Assembly: GCA_007694905.1 (NCBI GenBank)
Contig: REEU01000118.1
Span: forward strand, 1 to 53,292
DNA length: 53,292 nucleotides
DNA from: Gammaproteobacteria bacterium
GTDB lineage: Bacteria > Pseudomonadota > Gammaproteobacteria > Pseudomonadales > Azotimanducaceae
Reading direction: 5' to 3'
The translations under genes and the position numbers were made by a program. Below the pieces are notes generated by a model that was not told where the DNA came from, made no database searches, and was given only the letters and a program-made list of their open reading frames with translations. How positions within the stretch are numbered: the stretch's first letter is position 1; each line of letters begins with the position of its first letter. This document shows, in pieces, positions 1 to 8,721 of the stretch.

Positions 1-82
1 ATGACGCTTGTCCCTCCAATTGAGGCGACTCCATGGCTACAAATTATGCAACGAATTAATGTTAAATGACATTAGGGAAGTG

Positions 83-110
83 CTGATCCCGCAGACGTGA
101 GCGGGATCAG
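83..110. terminator. Intergenic hairpin downstream of the TPP-enzyme gene
   Basis: A perfect 10-bp inverted repeat (CTGATCCCGC at 83-92, GCGGGATCAG at 101-110) has an 8-nt spacer. It lies 55 nt past the stop codon of the leftward TPP-enzyme gene, where a terminator would be expected. There is no T-tract on either side, so a classical rho-independent terminator is not proven; an operator or RNA-stabilising stem is possible. The rest of bases 1-164 shows no gene. Confidence 0.4.
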
Positions 111-164
111 GCTGCTGGTCTCGATTGGAACGCGCGCCCGCGCGATCGGTTGACACAAACAGGA

Positions 165-1712
165 TCAAATCACGGCTTCGATCAGGCGAGGGCCGCGATG
201 CCGCAGCGCGCTTTCGATCTGAGTGTTGAACTCGGCAACCGTGCTGGCGCGGGAGGCCTCTATGCCCATGCCCTGAGCGATCTGGACCCAGTTCAGCTCA
301 GGGTTGGACAGGTCGAGCATGCTCATGGCCTTGGGCCCGGGGTTGTGGGCGCCAACGCGCATGAACTCCACCTGCAGGATGGCGTACTTACGATTGGAGA
401 AGATCACCACGGTGACGTCCAGCTGCTCCCGCGCCATGGTCCACAGCGCCTGAACCGTATACATCCCCGACCCGTCCGCCTCCAAGCTCAGCACCTTGCG
501 ATCGGGGCAGGCCACGGCGGCGCCCACCGCTGCGGGCAGCCCCTGACCGATGGAGCCCCCGGTGAGACCAAGCCAGTCATGGGGCGGGCAGCCGGCCGTG
601 GCCACCGGCAGACCGAAACCACTGGTGGCGGCTTCATCGACGACGATGGCACCTTCAGGCATCCAGGCGCCGATGGCCTGGGCGATGGACTGCGGGTCGA
701 GCGCACCGTCCCGGGCCGGTTGCGGGCGCTGGCTCGCAGCCGTTTCACCGTCTGCGCGAGCACCGACTGCCTCCGCAAGGGCATCGAGTGCGCCGACGAA
801 ATCCCCTTCTGCGCTCAACAGTGAGTGCACTTCGCAGCCTGGTGGGACGAGATCGCTGGGCTTGCCCGGATAGGCGAAGAACGACACCGGCGGGCGCGTG
901 CCGACGAGAATCATGTGGCGCACGCCTGCCAGAGTCTCCTCCACCTGTTCGGCGAAATAGGGCAGGCGGGCGACCGGCACGATGCCGGCGCCACGTTCGA
1001 TTCGGGCGACAAAGGTATCGGAGTACAGTCGGGCTCCGGTGGCCGCGGCGATGCGCCCGGCGCGTGCGAGGTTGTCTTTTCGCAAGGCGGCTCCGTTCAT
1101 GAGCAGCATGGCTGGCTCCCCGGAGCGCAGCGCGGCTGCGGCTGCAGCAACGGCGTCCGCCTGCACCGGAGCCGGGGCCGGAATGGGCAAAGGTGCGGCC
1201 GCGCCTTCCGGAGCGGGATTCCAGGCGGTATCCGCCGGCAGGATCAAAGTCGCGATCTGCCCTGGAGGCACCATGGCGGCACGCACCGCCTCGGCGCCAT
1301 CACGGGCCACTTCGGCTGCGAAACGGCACGTCCGGACCCAGTGCGACATGGGGCGTGCCACACCTTCGACGTCGGCGGTGAGCGGCGCGTCGTACTGACG
1401 ATGATAGGTGGCGTGTTCACCCACGACGTTGACCATGGGGCTGCGCGCCCGCCGGGCGTTATGCAGGTTTGCCAGACCGTTACCGAGACCCGGGCCGAGA
1501 TGCAGCAGCGTCGCGGCGGGACGTTCCGCCATCCGCGCGTAACCATCTGCCGCACCCGTGACGACGCCTTCGAACAGGCCGAGCACGCAGCGCATGTCAG
1601 GATTGTCATCGAGGGCCGCGACGAAATGCATTTCCGAGGTTCCCGGATTCGCAAAGCACACATCGACGCCCGCAGCCACCAGCGTCCGCACCAAACTCTC
1701 TGCACCATTCAT
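165..1712 (-). CDS. Thiamine-diphosphate-dependent acetolactate-synthase-like enzyme
   Basis: A 515-residue protein with the three-domain layout of the acetolactate synthase / benzoylformate decarboxylase superfamily. The N-terminal Pyr domain carries FANPGTSEMHF and GLFEGVVTGAADGYARM, whose Glu would activate the cofactor. The central domain is Rossmann-like. The C-terminal PP domain has ADGSGMYTVQALW followed about 25 residues later by FSNRKY, corresponding to the Mg/TPP motif GDG-x(25)-N, with the first Gly replaced by Ala. It lacks a regulatory subunit neighbour and other ilv genes, so a biosynthetic role is unlikely. Many such orphan members are decarboxylases or carboligases of unknown substrate. 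The gene is divergent from the alcohol dehydrogenase with a 180-bp gap. Family assignment is firm; the reaction is not known. Confidence 0.85.
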   Translation of the reverse strand: MNGAESLVRTLVAAGVDVCFANPGTSEMHFVAALDDNPDMRCVLGLFEGVVTGAADGYARMAERPAATLLHLGPGLGNGLANLHNARRARSPMVNVVGEHATYHRQYDAPLTADVEGVARPMSHWVRTCRFAAEVARDGAEAVRAAMVPPGQIATLILPADTAWNPAPEGAAAPLPIPAPAPVQADAVAAAAAALRSGEPAMLLMNGAALRKDNLARAGRIAAATGARLYSDTFVARIERGAGIVPVARLPYFAEQVEETLAGVRHMILVGTRPPVSFFAYPGKPSDLVPPGCEVHSLLSAEGDFVGALDALAEAVGARADGETAASQRPQPARDGALDPQSIAQAIGAWMPEGAIVVDEAATSGFGLPVATAGCPPHDWLGLTGGSIGQGLPAAVGAAVACPDRKVLSLEADGSGMYTVQALWTMAREQLDVTVVIFSNRKYAILQVEFMRVGAHNPGPKAMSMLDLSNPELNWVQIAQGMGIEASRASTVAEFNTQIESALRHRGPRLIEAVI

Positions 1713-1892
1713 CGTTCGTTGCCCCTCAGTCGATGTGTCATTGACGTGCAGTGTCCCTCAACGGAACTGCGCGCGCACCTGCAGGGATGTCCAGGCGACC
1801 CGGCGGCGGGCCGCTCTATCCAACGCGGGCATCTTGCAAAGAACGGGGAAGGCTATAGCCTGCAGCGGTCAGCCACCATCGCGGAGTCATCC

Positions 1893-2936
1893 ATGAAGCA
1901 ATACCAGACCACAGGGGCAGGTGCCCCGCTCGAACTCGTCGAGAGCAGCACGCCGGAACCCGTGGGCAGCGAGGTCCTGCTAAGGACCCGGGCCTGCGGC
2001 GTATGTCACTCGGACGTGCATCTGCACGACGGCGAGTTCGACCTCGGCAGCGGCCGCAAGCTGCCCGTGGGCCAGCCCGGCATGACGCTCGGCCACGAGA
2101 TCATGGGCGAAGTGATCGCTTTCGGTCCGGACGCGGTAGGCGTAGAGGTGGGTGATCTGCGCGTGGTCTACCCCTGGATCGGCTGCGGTCAGTGCAACAC
2201 CTGCCGTCGCGGCGACGAGCATCTGTGTCTGGCGCCGAAGGTGCTCGGGATTCACCAGGGAGGTGGATTCGGCGACCACGTCGTCGTACCCCACAGCCGT
2301 TACCTGTTCGACTTCGGTGGGGCGGATCCAGCCCTCGCTGCAACCTACGCCTGCTCGGGCCTGACCGCCTACAGCGCCTTGCAGCGCATCGGCACTCTGG
2401 CCACCGGCGATGCGGTGGTGATCATCGGCGCCGGAGGCCTCGGCCAGATGGCGCAACAGATCGGCCATGCGGCCTTTGATCTCGCACCCATCGTGGTGGA
2501 CATCGACCCGGACAAACTCGAGGCGGCGAAGGCCCAGGGTGCTGCCGCCGTGGTCAACTCGAAGGATGCCGATGCTGCGGAGCAGATCAAGACGCTCACC
2601 GACGGGGGTGCCGTGGCCGCCCTCGATTTCGTAGGTTCCGAGTTGTCCGCAAATTTCGGCCTGTCGGTGCTGCGCAAGGGCGGCAAGCTGATCGTGGTCG
2701 GGCTCTACGGCGGCCAGCTTTCCTTCCCGTTGCCGTTCTTCCCGATGATGGCGCGGGTGATCGAAGGCAACTACGTGGGCAGCCTGAGTGATATGGACGC
2801 GCTCATGAAACTGGTGCGGGAGGGCGCGGTGAAACCGATCCGCATCGACCGGCGTCCCGCGGCGGACGCCGAGAACATCCTCGCCGAACTGAAGGCCGGC
2901 CGCGTTCAGGGACGCGCCGTGCTCGTCTACGACTGA
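1893..2936 (+). CDS. Zinc-dependent alcohol dehydrogenase (MDR family)
   Basis: A 347-residue medium-chain dehydrogenase/reductase, the usual length for the family. The catalytic zinc site is visible in [16 protein letters not shown] (Cys, with GHE following in [10 protein letters not shown]). The structural zinc lobe is [16 protein letters not shown] with its four cysteines. The nucleotide-binding turn is [11 protein letters not shown]. It should oxidise an alcohol or reduce an aldehyde with NAD(P)H in the cytoplasm; the substrate cannot be read from sequence. The ATG at 1893 is preceded by GGAG six bases upstream and starts exactly where homology begins; the open frame continues far upstream but without coding character. 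Glutathione reductase begins 11 nt downstream, so the two are probably co-transcribed, which would fit aldehyde or thiol stress metabolism (inference). Confidence 0.9.
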   Translation: MKQYQTTGAGAPLELVESSTPEPVGSEVLLRTRACGVCHSDVHLHDGEFDLGSGRKLPVGQPGMTLGHEIMGEVIAFGPDAVGVEVGDLRVVYPWIGCGQCNTCRRGDEHLCLAPKVLGIHQGGGFGDHVVVPHSRYLFDFGGADPALAATYACSGLTAYSALQRIGTLATGDAVVIIGAGGLGQMAQQIGHAAFDLAPIVVDIDPDKLEAAKAQGAAAVVNSKDADAAEQIKTLTDGGAVAALDFVGSELSANFGLSVLRKGGKLIVVGLYGGQLSFPLPFFPMMARVIEGNYVGSLSDMDALMKLVREGAVKPIRIDRRPAADAENILAELKAGRVQGRAVLVYD

Positions 2937-2947
2937 GGAGTCCTGCT

Positions 2948-4312
2948 TTGGCTGATTTCGACTATGACCTGTTCGTGATCGGCGCCGGTTCCGGTGGCGT
3001 TCGTGCCAGCCGCATGGCCGCGAGCTATGGCGCGAGGGTGGGCATCGCGGAAGAGCGCTACCTCGGCGGAACCTGCGTCAACGTCGGCTGTGTACCGAAG
3101 AAGCTGTTCGTCTATGCGGCCCACTACCAGGAAGACTTTCACGACGCAGAGGCCTACGGCTGGGATGCCGTTACGCCAGGATTCACCTGGCAGCGCCTGC
3201 GGGACAACAAGGATGCCGAAATCCAGCGGCTGAACGGTGTCTACGGGCGGCTGCTCAGCGATGCTGGCGTCAGCCTGTACGAGGGCAGGGCGCGATTAAT
3301 CGACTCGCACACCATCGCCATCGGCAACGCCGAGGTGCGTGCCCGTCACATCCTGATCGCCACCGGCAGTTGGCCGTTCGTACCCGACATTCCCGGCTCT
3401 GAATTCGCCGTCACATCCAACGAGATGTTCCACCTCGACGCGTTGCCGGACCGGGCTGCGGTCGTGGGCGGCGGCTACATTGCCGTGGAGTTCGCAGGCA
3501 TTCTCGCCGGCCTCGGCGTCGAAACCAGCCTGATCTATCGCGGTCCGCTGTTCCTGCGAGGCTTTGATGACGGCATTCGCGCCTTCGTCGCGGAACAGAT
3601 CAGCAAGAAGGGCGTCAAGCTGCTGTTCGAAACAGACGTGAAACGCATCGAACAGCGTGCTCTCGGCGACCTCCGACTGCATCTGGACGGCGCGGAGCCG
3701 CCGACCCTGGACGCCGGTCTGGTATTGTACGCAACAGGACGCCGCCCCCTGGTCGAGGGCCTGGGCCTGGAGGCTGCGGGGGTCGAACTCGATGAGCGCG
3801 GAGCCATCAGCGTAGACGGGGCCTTCCGGACCTCCGTGCCTCACATTCTCGCCCTCGGCGATGTGATCGACCGCTATCAGCTCACACCAGTCGCACTGGC
3901 CGAGGGCATGGCGGTGGCAAGGGATCTGTTCAAAAACGAGCCCGCGAAGGTTGACTACGACGCGATTCCGACCGCGGTATTCTGCCAGCCCAACATCGGC
4001 ACCGTCGGCCCGACCGAGGTGCAGGCCCGGGAACGATTCGGTGACATCAGTGTGTTCGAATCAGTCTTCAGGCCAATGAAGCACACGATGACCGGCAGCG
4101 AGGAACGCACGCTGATGAAGCTCATCGTCCGCAGCAGCGACGATCGCGTCGTGGCGGCACATATGGTCGGCCCTGATGCAGGCGAGATCATTCAGGGGCT
4201 CGGCGTGGCCATCAAGGCGGGTGCCACCAAGGCCCACTTCGACGCCACGGTCGGGATTCATCCGACCGCAGCGGAGGAATTCGTCACCATGCGTGAGCCT
4301 GTCCGCACCTGA
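2948..4312 (+). CDS. gor: Glutathione-disulfide reductase
   Basis: A 454-residue flavoprotein that reduces glutathione disulfide with NADPH. FAD binding is shown by [16 protein letters not shown] at residues 10-25. The redox-active disulfide is Cys43/Cys48 in [13 protein letters not shown], the signature of glutathione reductase rather than dihydrolipoamide dehydrogenase or mercuric reductase. A second nucleotide fold is [13 protein letters not shown]. The C-terminal dimer-interface segment [10 protein letters not shown] supplies the catalytic His-Glu pair. The start is a TTG at 2948, 11 nt after the dehydrogenase stop, with GAGGAG (2936-2941) as ribosome binding site; no ATG fits the conserved N-terminus. 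Length is normal for the family and no odd features were seen. Confidence 0.95.
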   Translation: MADFDYDLFVIGAGSGGVRASRMAASYGARVGIAEERYLGGTCVNVGCVPKKLFVYAAHYQEDFHDAEAYGWDAVTPGFTWQRLRDNKDAEIQRLNGVYGRLLSDAGVSLYEGRARLIDSHTIAIGNAEVRARHILIATGSWPFVPDIPGSEFAVTSNEMFHLDALPDRAAVVGGGYIAVEFAGILAGLGVETSLIYRGPLFLRGFDDGIRAFVAEQISKKGVKLLFETDVKRIEQRALGDLRLHLDGAEPPTLDAGLVLYATGRRPLVEGLGLEAAGVELDERGAISVDGAFRTSVPHILALGDVIDRYQLTPVALAEGMAVARDLFKNEPAKVDYDAIPTAVFCQPNIGTVGPTEVQARERFGDISVFESVFRPMKHTMTGSEERTLMKLIVRSSDDRVVAAHMVGPDAGEIIQGLGVAIKAGATKAHFDATVGIHPTAAEEFVTMREPVRT

Positions 4313-4371
4313 CGCTGGGCAGGCCCGCGTACCCATATCAAGCGATCAAGCGTTAGCAGGAAGGCAGAGAC

Positions 4372-6009
4372 ATGAGTGATTCCCCCAAAATCCCCACCTG
4401 GGTGCAAGTTCTGACCGCGATGTTCGTGGCACTCGCGCTGTTTGCGTTCGCGATGCAGATCTTTCCACCGCCACGCGAAGAACCTGTGGTCGATCCACCG
4501 AATGAGGCCTCCGCCGAGTACTGGTGGCAACAGGGACGGGAGACGGTGCAGCGGGCCGCCGCACGGACACCGACCAAGCAGGCCCGCAATGTGATTCTAT
4601 TTCTCGGCGACGGTATGGGTGTGAGCACCGTCTCCGCCGCGCGCATCCTGGCCGGGCAGATCGAGGGTCGCAGCGGCGAGGAGCACGTACTGCATTTCGA
4701 GACATTCCCGGTGACGGGACTGAGCAAGGTCTACAACACGAATCAGCAGGTGCCGGATTCCGCGGGTACCATGAGTGCAATCATGACCGGCGCGAAAACC
4801 CGCGCGGGCGTGCTGGCGATTGAAGGCACAGTCCGGCGCGGCGACTGCGAGGGCGCGCTGGCGGCAGAGGTGCCGACGCTGCTGCAGCAGGCGGCCGCTG
4901 CGGGCCTCGCCACCGGTATCGTCACCACCACCACCATCACCCACGCAACCCCTGCTGCGACCTACGCGCACGCGCCCGAGCGCAACTGGGAGGTGGACTC
5001 GGCCATGCCGGCGGCCGCTATCGAGGCGGGTTGTCGGGACATTGCACTGCAGCTGCTGGAATTCGACCATGGGCCCTTCATCGACGTCGTGCTCGGCGGA
5101 GGCCGCTCGATGTTCCTGCCCAGCGGAACGCCGGACCCTGAGTACGACTTTCTCGACGGCCGGCGCGCGGATGGACGCAATCTGGTCAAGGAATGGTTGG
5201 CCATGCACGAGGGCGGAGCCTATGTATGGAATCAGTCCCAGTTCGATGCCATTGGCGAAGATGCCCACCCCATCCTCGGTCTGTTCGAGCCTTCCCACAT
5301 GCAGTTCGAGGTGGACCGCGCCGACGACGCCGCAGGTGAACCCTCGCTGGCGCAGATGACAGGGTTCGCCATCGAACGGCTGCAGCGGAACCCGAATGGC
5401 TACTTCCTGATGGTGGAAGGCGGGCGTATCGATCACGCCCACCACGTCAACAACGCCTGGCGCGCGCTCACGGAAACCATCGCCATGGACGATGCGGTGC
5501 GGGTGGCGTCGGAGATGACCTCCGCCGAGGACACGTTGATTCTGGTGACGGCGGACCACAGTCACCCACTGACCTTCGCCGGCTATGCCACCCGAGGCAA
5601 CCCGATCATGGGGTTGGTCCGGGGCAATGATCCCGCTGGAGAAGCGCTCGAGACCCCATCGCTGGACGCGCTCGGTCTGCCTTATCAGGTGCTTGGCTAC
5701 GCCATCGGCCCCGGACACCATGGTCTGACGAATACCCAGGAAGGCGGCGCCAAGCGCCTGCTGCATCGCTTCGAGAGCATCTCGCCGCACCCGGACGGCC
5801 GCGGCGACCTCGGCAACTTGGACTTCACTGATCCCAATCTATTGCAGGAGGCGAGCATTCCGACTTCCTTTGGCACCCACTCTGGCGAGGACGTAGCCGT
5901 CTACGCCAAAGGGCCGGGAGCCGAACTGGCCAGCGGAGTGATCGAGCAGAACGTGCTGTATTTCATCATGCGCAAGGCACTGTCCGACCGTCTCGGTTTC
6001 GATGGCTGA
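4372..6009 (+). CDS. Alkaline phosphatase, membrane-anchored
   Basis: A 545-residue metal-dependent phosphomonoesterase of the PhoA / intestinal alkaline phosphatase family. Motifs seen are NVILFLGDGMGVSTV near residue 65 (first metal-binding Asp), DSAGTMSAIMTGAK with the nucleophilic Ser at about residue 130, MVEGGRIDHAHHVN (metal ligands), VTADHSHPLTFAG, and a late THSGEDVAVYA histidine motif. Residues about 12-31 form one hydrophobic segment preceded by few charges, which would work as an uncleaved signal anchor and hold the enzyme on the periplasmic side. The start ATG follows AGGAAGG at a good distance. It lies 59 nt after gor and could be in the same transcript. No Pho box was recognised. 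Substrate preference is unknown. Confidence 0.92.
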   Translation: MSDSPKIPTWVQVLTAMFVALALFAFAMQIFPPPREEPVVDPPNEASAEYWWQQGRETVQRAAARTPTKQARNVILFLGDGMGVSTVSAARILAGQIEGRSGEEHVLHFETFPVTGLSKVYNTNQQVPDSAGTMSAIMTGAKTRAGVLAIEGTVRRGDCEGALAAEVPTLLQQAAAAGLATGIVTTTTITHATPAATYAHAPERNWEVDSAMPAAAIEAGCRDIALQLLEFDHGPFIDVVLGGGRSMFLPSGTPDPEYDFLDGRRADGRNLVKEWLAMHEGGAYVWNQSQFDAIGEDAHPILGLFEPSHMQFEVDRADDAAGEPSLAQMTGFAIERLQRNPNGYFLMVEGGRIDHAHHVNNAWRALTETIAMDDAVRVASEMTSAEDTLILVTADHSHPLTFAGYATRGNPIMGLVRGNDPAGEALETPSLDALGLPYQVLGYAIGPGHHGLTNTQEGGAKRLLHRFESISPHPDGRGDLGNLDFTDPNLLQEASIPTSFGTHSGEDVAVYAKGPGAELASGVIEQNVLYFIMRKALSDRLGFDG

Positions 6010-6094
6010 CGCAGAGATCGTTTTTCATATGGCGCTGATCAGGGAAGCTTGGTAGCGTCTGCGCTGCTTGGGTTAGGGATGAAGGGGCCGCTCG

Positions 6095-6634
6095 ATGACG
6101 CTTAGAATCACGTTTGACCTGGAAGAACAGGATCTCAAATACTTCCGCAATCAGATGGTTCGTGCCCGCAAGATGGCCAAGGAAGCCGCGGAAGAAGAGG
6201 TGGTCGCAAAGACGAAGGATGCGCTCAAAAGCGTTCGCAGCACCAAGAAAGTGCCCAGTTTCGTAGCCGAACGCCTCGACAAGGTCGATCGACTGATCAA
6301 GATGCTCGAGGACAGCGAGTGGGCGCTCGAGGCTCAGGAGCGCAAGAATGTCGTCACCGCGCTGTCCTACTTCAATGATCCCGAGGACATCATTCCCGAC
6401 AATATCCCCGTGATCGGTCTCATCGATGACGCGATCATGATCGAACTGGTGGTGCGGGAACTGAAGCCGGAGATCGACGCCTACGGCGATTTCTGCGAAT
6501 ACCGCAAGGCTGCCCCGAAGGCATCCCATGACGAGTGGCTGGAGTCCAAGCGTCGTGCACTCTTCGCCCGCATGCGGCGGCGCCGGCGGTCGGTGAGCGG
6601 CGGTCGCAGTGGGCCGCGCTTCCGCCTCTTCTGA
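6095..6634 (+). CDS. DUF1232 (YkvA-type) protein
   Basis: A 179-residue protein. The segment LSYFNDPEDIIPDNIPVIGL followed by IDDAIMIELVV is the recognisable core of DUF1232, a small helical domain of unknown function often found in membrane-associated proteins. The N-terminal half is highly charged and probably helical (many Lys, Glu and Arg), and the C-terminus is strongly basic (MRRRRRSVSGGRSGPRF). No signal peptide or clear transmembrane helix was seen here. AAGGGG lies in front of the ATG at suitable spacing. The gene is convergent with sppA, with a hairpin between them. Role unknown. Confidence 0.75.
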   Translation: MTLRITFDLEEQDLKYFRNQMVRARKMAKEAAEEEVVAKTKDALKSVRSTKKVPSFVAERLDKVDRLIKMLEDSEWALEAQERKNVVTALSYFNDPEDIIPDNIPVIGLIDDAIMIELVVRELKPEIDAYGDFCEYRKAAPKASHDEWLESKRRALFARMRRRRRSVSGGRSGPRFRLF

Positions 6635-6652
6635 ACTGACTGTAGCGAATCC

Positions 6653-6676
6653 GAAGCTCGCAGCGCAGCGAGTTTC
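6653..6676. terminator. Hairpin between convergent DUF1232 and sppA genes
   Basis: GAAGCTCGC (6653-6661) pairs with GCGAGTTTC (6668-6676) across a 6-nt loop, nine pairs including one G-T wobble. It sits in the 62-bp gap where both genes end, so it could serve as a two-way terminator. It lacks a T-tract. A related but imperfect hairpin follows hemF at 53228-53280. Confidence 0.45.
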
Positions 6677-6696
6677 AGGTCAGGACCAACTGGCAC

Positions 6697-8562
6697 TCAG
6701 CGTGTGCTGACGCTGCAGTGCGTGCACACCGCCTGCAGGCCGTTGCCCTCAAGCAGACGCTCGACCGCCAGCAGCTGTTCATCTGCCAGACGCCCGAAGC
6801 GCAGCAGACGCTCGGCGTGGCTGCTGGCCAGGGTCTGGCCCATCATGCGACCGACGACGCTTCCCAGCATGCGTTCCAGAATCAGATCTCTGGATGAAGG
6901 AGGCTCTTCGAGGTAGTCCATGCGCCAGCGCTCGACGCCTGCGAGGCTTGCTGCAGCGGCCACGGCTGCGTCGAGACCGCCGAGTTCGTCCACCAGTCCG
7001 AGCTCACTGGCCGCCTGACCGCTCCACATCCGCCCTGCGGCGATAGCCTCGACGCTGTCCAGCGGCAGGTCCCGGCCGCGGGCGACGAGCTCGACGAACT
7101 GTCGGTTCACGTCTACGACCCGCTGTTCGAGAATGTCGCGCAAGGCAGGGTTGAGGGGCTGCATGGGATTGCCGGCTCCGGACAGGGCGTGGGTGCCGAC
7201 GCCGTCACTGAAGACCCCGACTGCGCCTAAGGTCTCCTCGAACGTGGGGAGCACGGCGAAGACGCCGATGGAGCCGGTGATCGTGTCTGCGTCCGCATAG
7301 ATCCTGTCTGCCGTGGCGCTGACCCAATAGCCGCCGGAGGCTGCAAGCGCCCCCATGGAGACCACGACGGGTTTTCCGGACACCTGCGCCAGCTCCAGCT
7401 CACGTCGAATCATCTCGGACGCGAACGGTGTGCCTCCCGGCGAGTTCACTCGCAGCACGATGGCACGAACGTTCGCGTCGTTACGGGCCTCCCTGATGAG
7501 ACGCACGGTGGCTTCACCGACGCCCGTACCGCGCGCCTGTTCTCCGCCCATGATGGCGCCTTCCGCGACGATAACGGCAATCCGACCCCGCCCTGAATCG
7601 CGGGCATGCTGGGCGGGTCCGAGCGCACGGAGATAGTTCCGGTGACCGATCTGTCGAAATGTCTCGTTGTCGTCATCCCGGCCAACCATTTGCATCAGGC
7701 GATCCCGGCCCGCATCCCGGGACAGGAGTTCGTCGACCAGACCGGACTCCAAAGCCAGGCGGGCCAGATCTCCTCGCATCGCGCGCAGCCGTTCGGGCTG
7801 CGCCTCGATCAGGCCATCGAGGGTGTCCGGTGCCATGCTGCGATTGCTGGCCACCTGATCGCGCAGGTTGCCCCACAGGTCATCGACCAGGCGCTGGAGG
7901 TCTTCCCTGGCCTCAGCCGACATGTCGTCGCGGATGAATGGTTCTACGGCGGACTTGTATTCACCGGCACGGATCACATTGACGTTGACCTTGAGTTTGT
8001 CCAGGGCTGACGCGAAGAACGTGGGCTGCAGTGCCAACCCGGTGAGCAGAACCTGCCCCATGGGATTGAGGTAGAGCTGGTCCGCGAAGCTTGCCAGCAC
8101 GTACTGCGACTGGCTGAGACCGTCAGCAACCACGACCACCGGCTTGCCGGAGGCCTTGAAGTCTTCGATGGCGTGCCCAAGGGTACGTAAGGTCGCGGGG
8201 GCGGCACCAGGGAAGCGATCGAGATCGAGCACCAGGGCGCCGACGCGATCATCGTTGCTAGCTGTCTCCAGGACCCGCAGCAGGTCCCGAAGCTCGATCG
8301 GACGCGTCGCCTCCCGCCCTCCGGCCAGCAGGATCTCCAGCGGATCCGGCCGCGGAACCTCTTCCATGATCGGCGCATCGAGGTGCAGCACCAAGGCGCC
8401 CCCATCAGGCACCTGGATACGTTCCTCACCGCTGAACAGCAGCATCAGGATCACCACGATGATCAGCACGAACAGCACGTTCGCGGTGACCGTCCGTGCT
8501 GCGCTCAGAAGTCGCCCGACACTACGGAAAAAGCCCGGATGAGTCTGATCCTGGGATGCCAT
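6697..8562 (-). CDS. sppA: Signal peptide peptidase SppA, 67K type
   Basis: A 621-residue membrane-bound serine protease of the S49 family that degrades cleaved signal peptides. The long two-repeat form matches the E. coli enzyme. One transmembrane helix lies at residues about 27-44. The Ser-Lys dyad is visible: Lys203 in AGEYKSAVEPF of the first repeat and Ser409 in MGALAASGGYWVSATADRIY of the second. The second repeat also has RVNSPGGTPFASE. I chose ATG 8562, which has TGGAG about seven bases upstream; an in-frame GTG at 8574 would add four residues. It is divergent from the acyl-CoA synthetase with about 160 bp between starts. Confidence 0.95.
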   Translation of the reverse strand: MASQDQTHPGFFRSVGRLLSAARTVTANVLFVLIIVVILMLLFSGEERIQVPDGGALVLHLDAPIMEEVPRPDPLEILLAGGREATRPIELRDLLRVLETASNDDRVGALVLDLDRFPGAAPATLRTLGHAIEDFKASGKPVVVVADGLSQSQYVLASFADQLYLNPMGQVLLTGLALQPTFFASALDKLKVNVNVIRAGEYKSAVEPFIRDDMSAEAREDLQRLVDDLWGNLRDQVASNRSMAPDTLDGLIEAQPERLRAMRGDLARLALESGLVDELLSRDAGRDRLMQMVGRDDDNETFRQIGHRNYLRALGPAQHARDSGRGRIAVIVAEGAIMGGEQARGTGVGEATVRLIREARNDANVRAIVLRVNSPGGTPFASEMIRRELELAQVSGKPVVVSMGALAASGGYWVSATADRIYADADTITGSIGVFAVLPTFEETLGAVGVFSDGVGTHALSGAGNPMQPLNPALRDILEQRVVDVNRQFVELVARGRDLPLDSVEAIAAGRMWSGQAASELGLVDELGGLDAAVAAAASLAGVERWRMDYLEEPPSSRDLILERMLGSVVGRMMGQTLASSHAERLLRFGRLADEQLLAVERLLEGNGLQAVCTHCSVSTR

Positions 8563-8721
8563 GCATGACTCCACTCAACGCCCAGCGCATTCTAGCAGAC
8601 CGAGGCAGGGCCGCCCTGCAGGAATTCGGTAGACAGAGATGATCCTGCGATCACCTGCATGTTGTTCCGCCGGAGGGCCTGTGATGAAGTTCCGGGCTCG
8701 CAGAGGAACGGGAGTGAGAGC

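Noticed and set aside
75-87. Shared GGAAGTGCTGAT near the window start and at 18450-18461, a possible transposon end
   Set aside because: A 12-base match between two places in 53 kb is expected by chance many times, and no transposase or flanking duplication is present.
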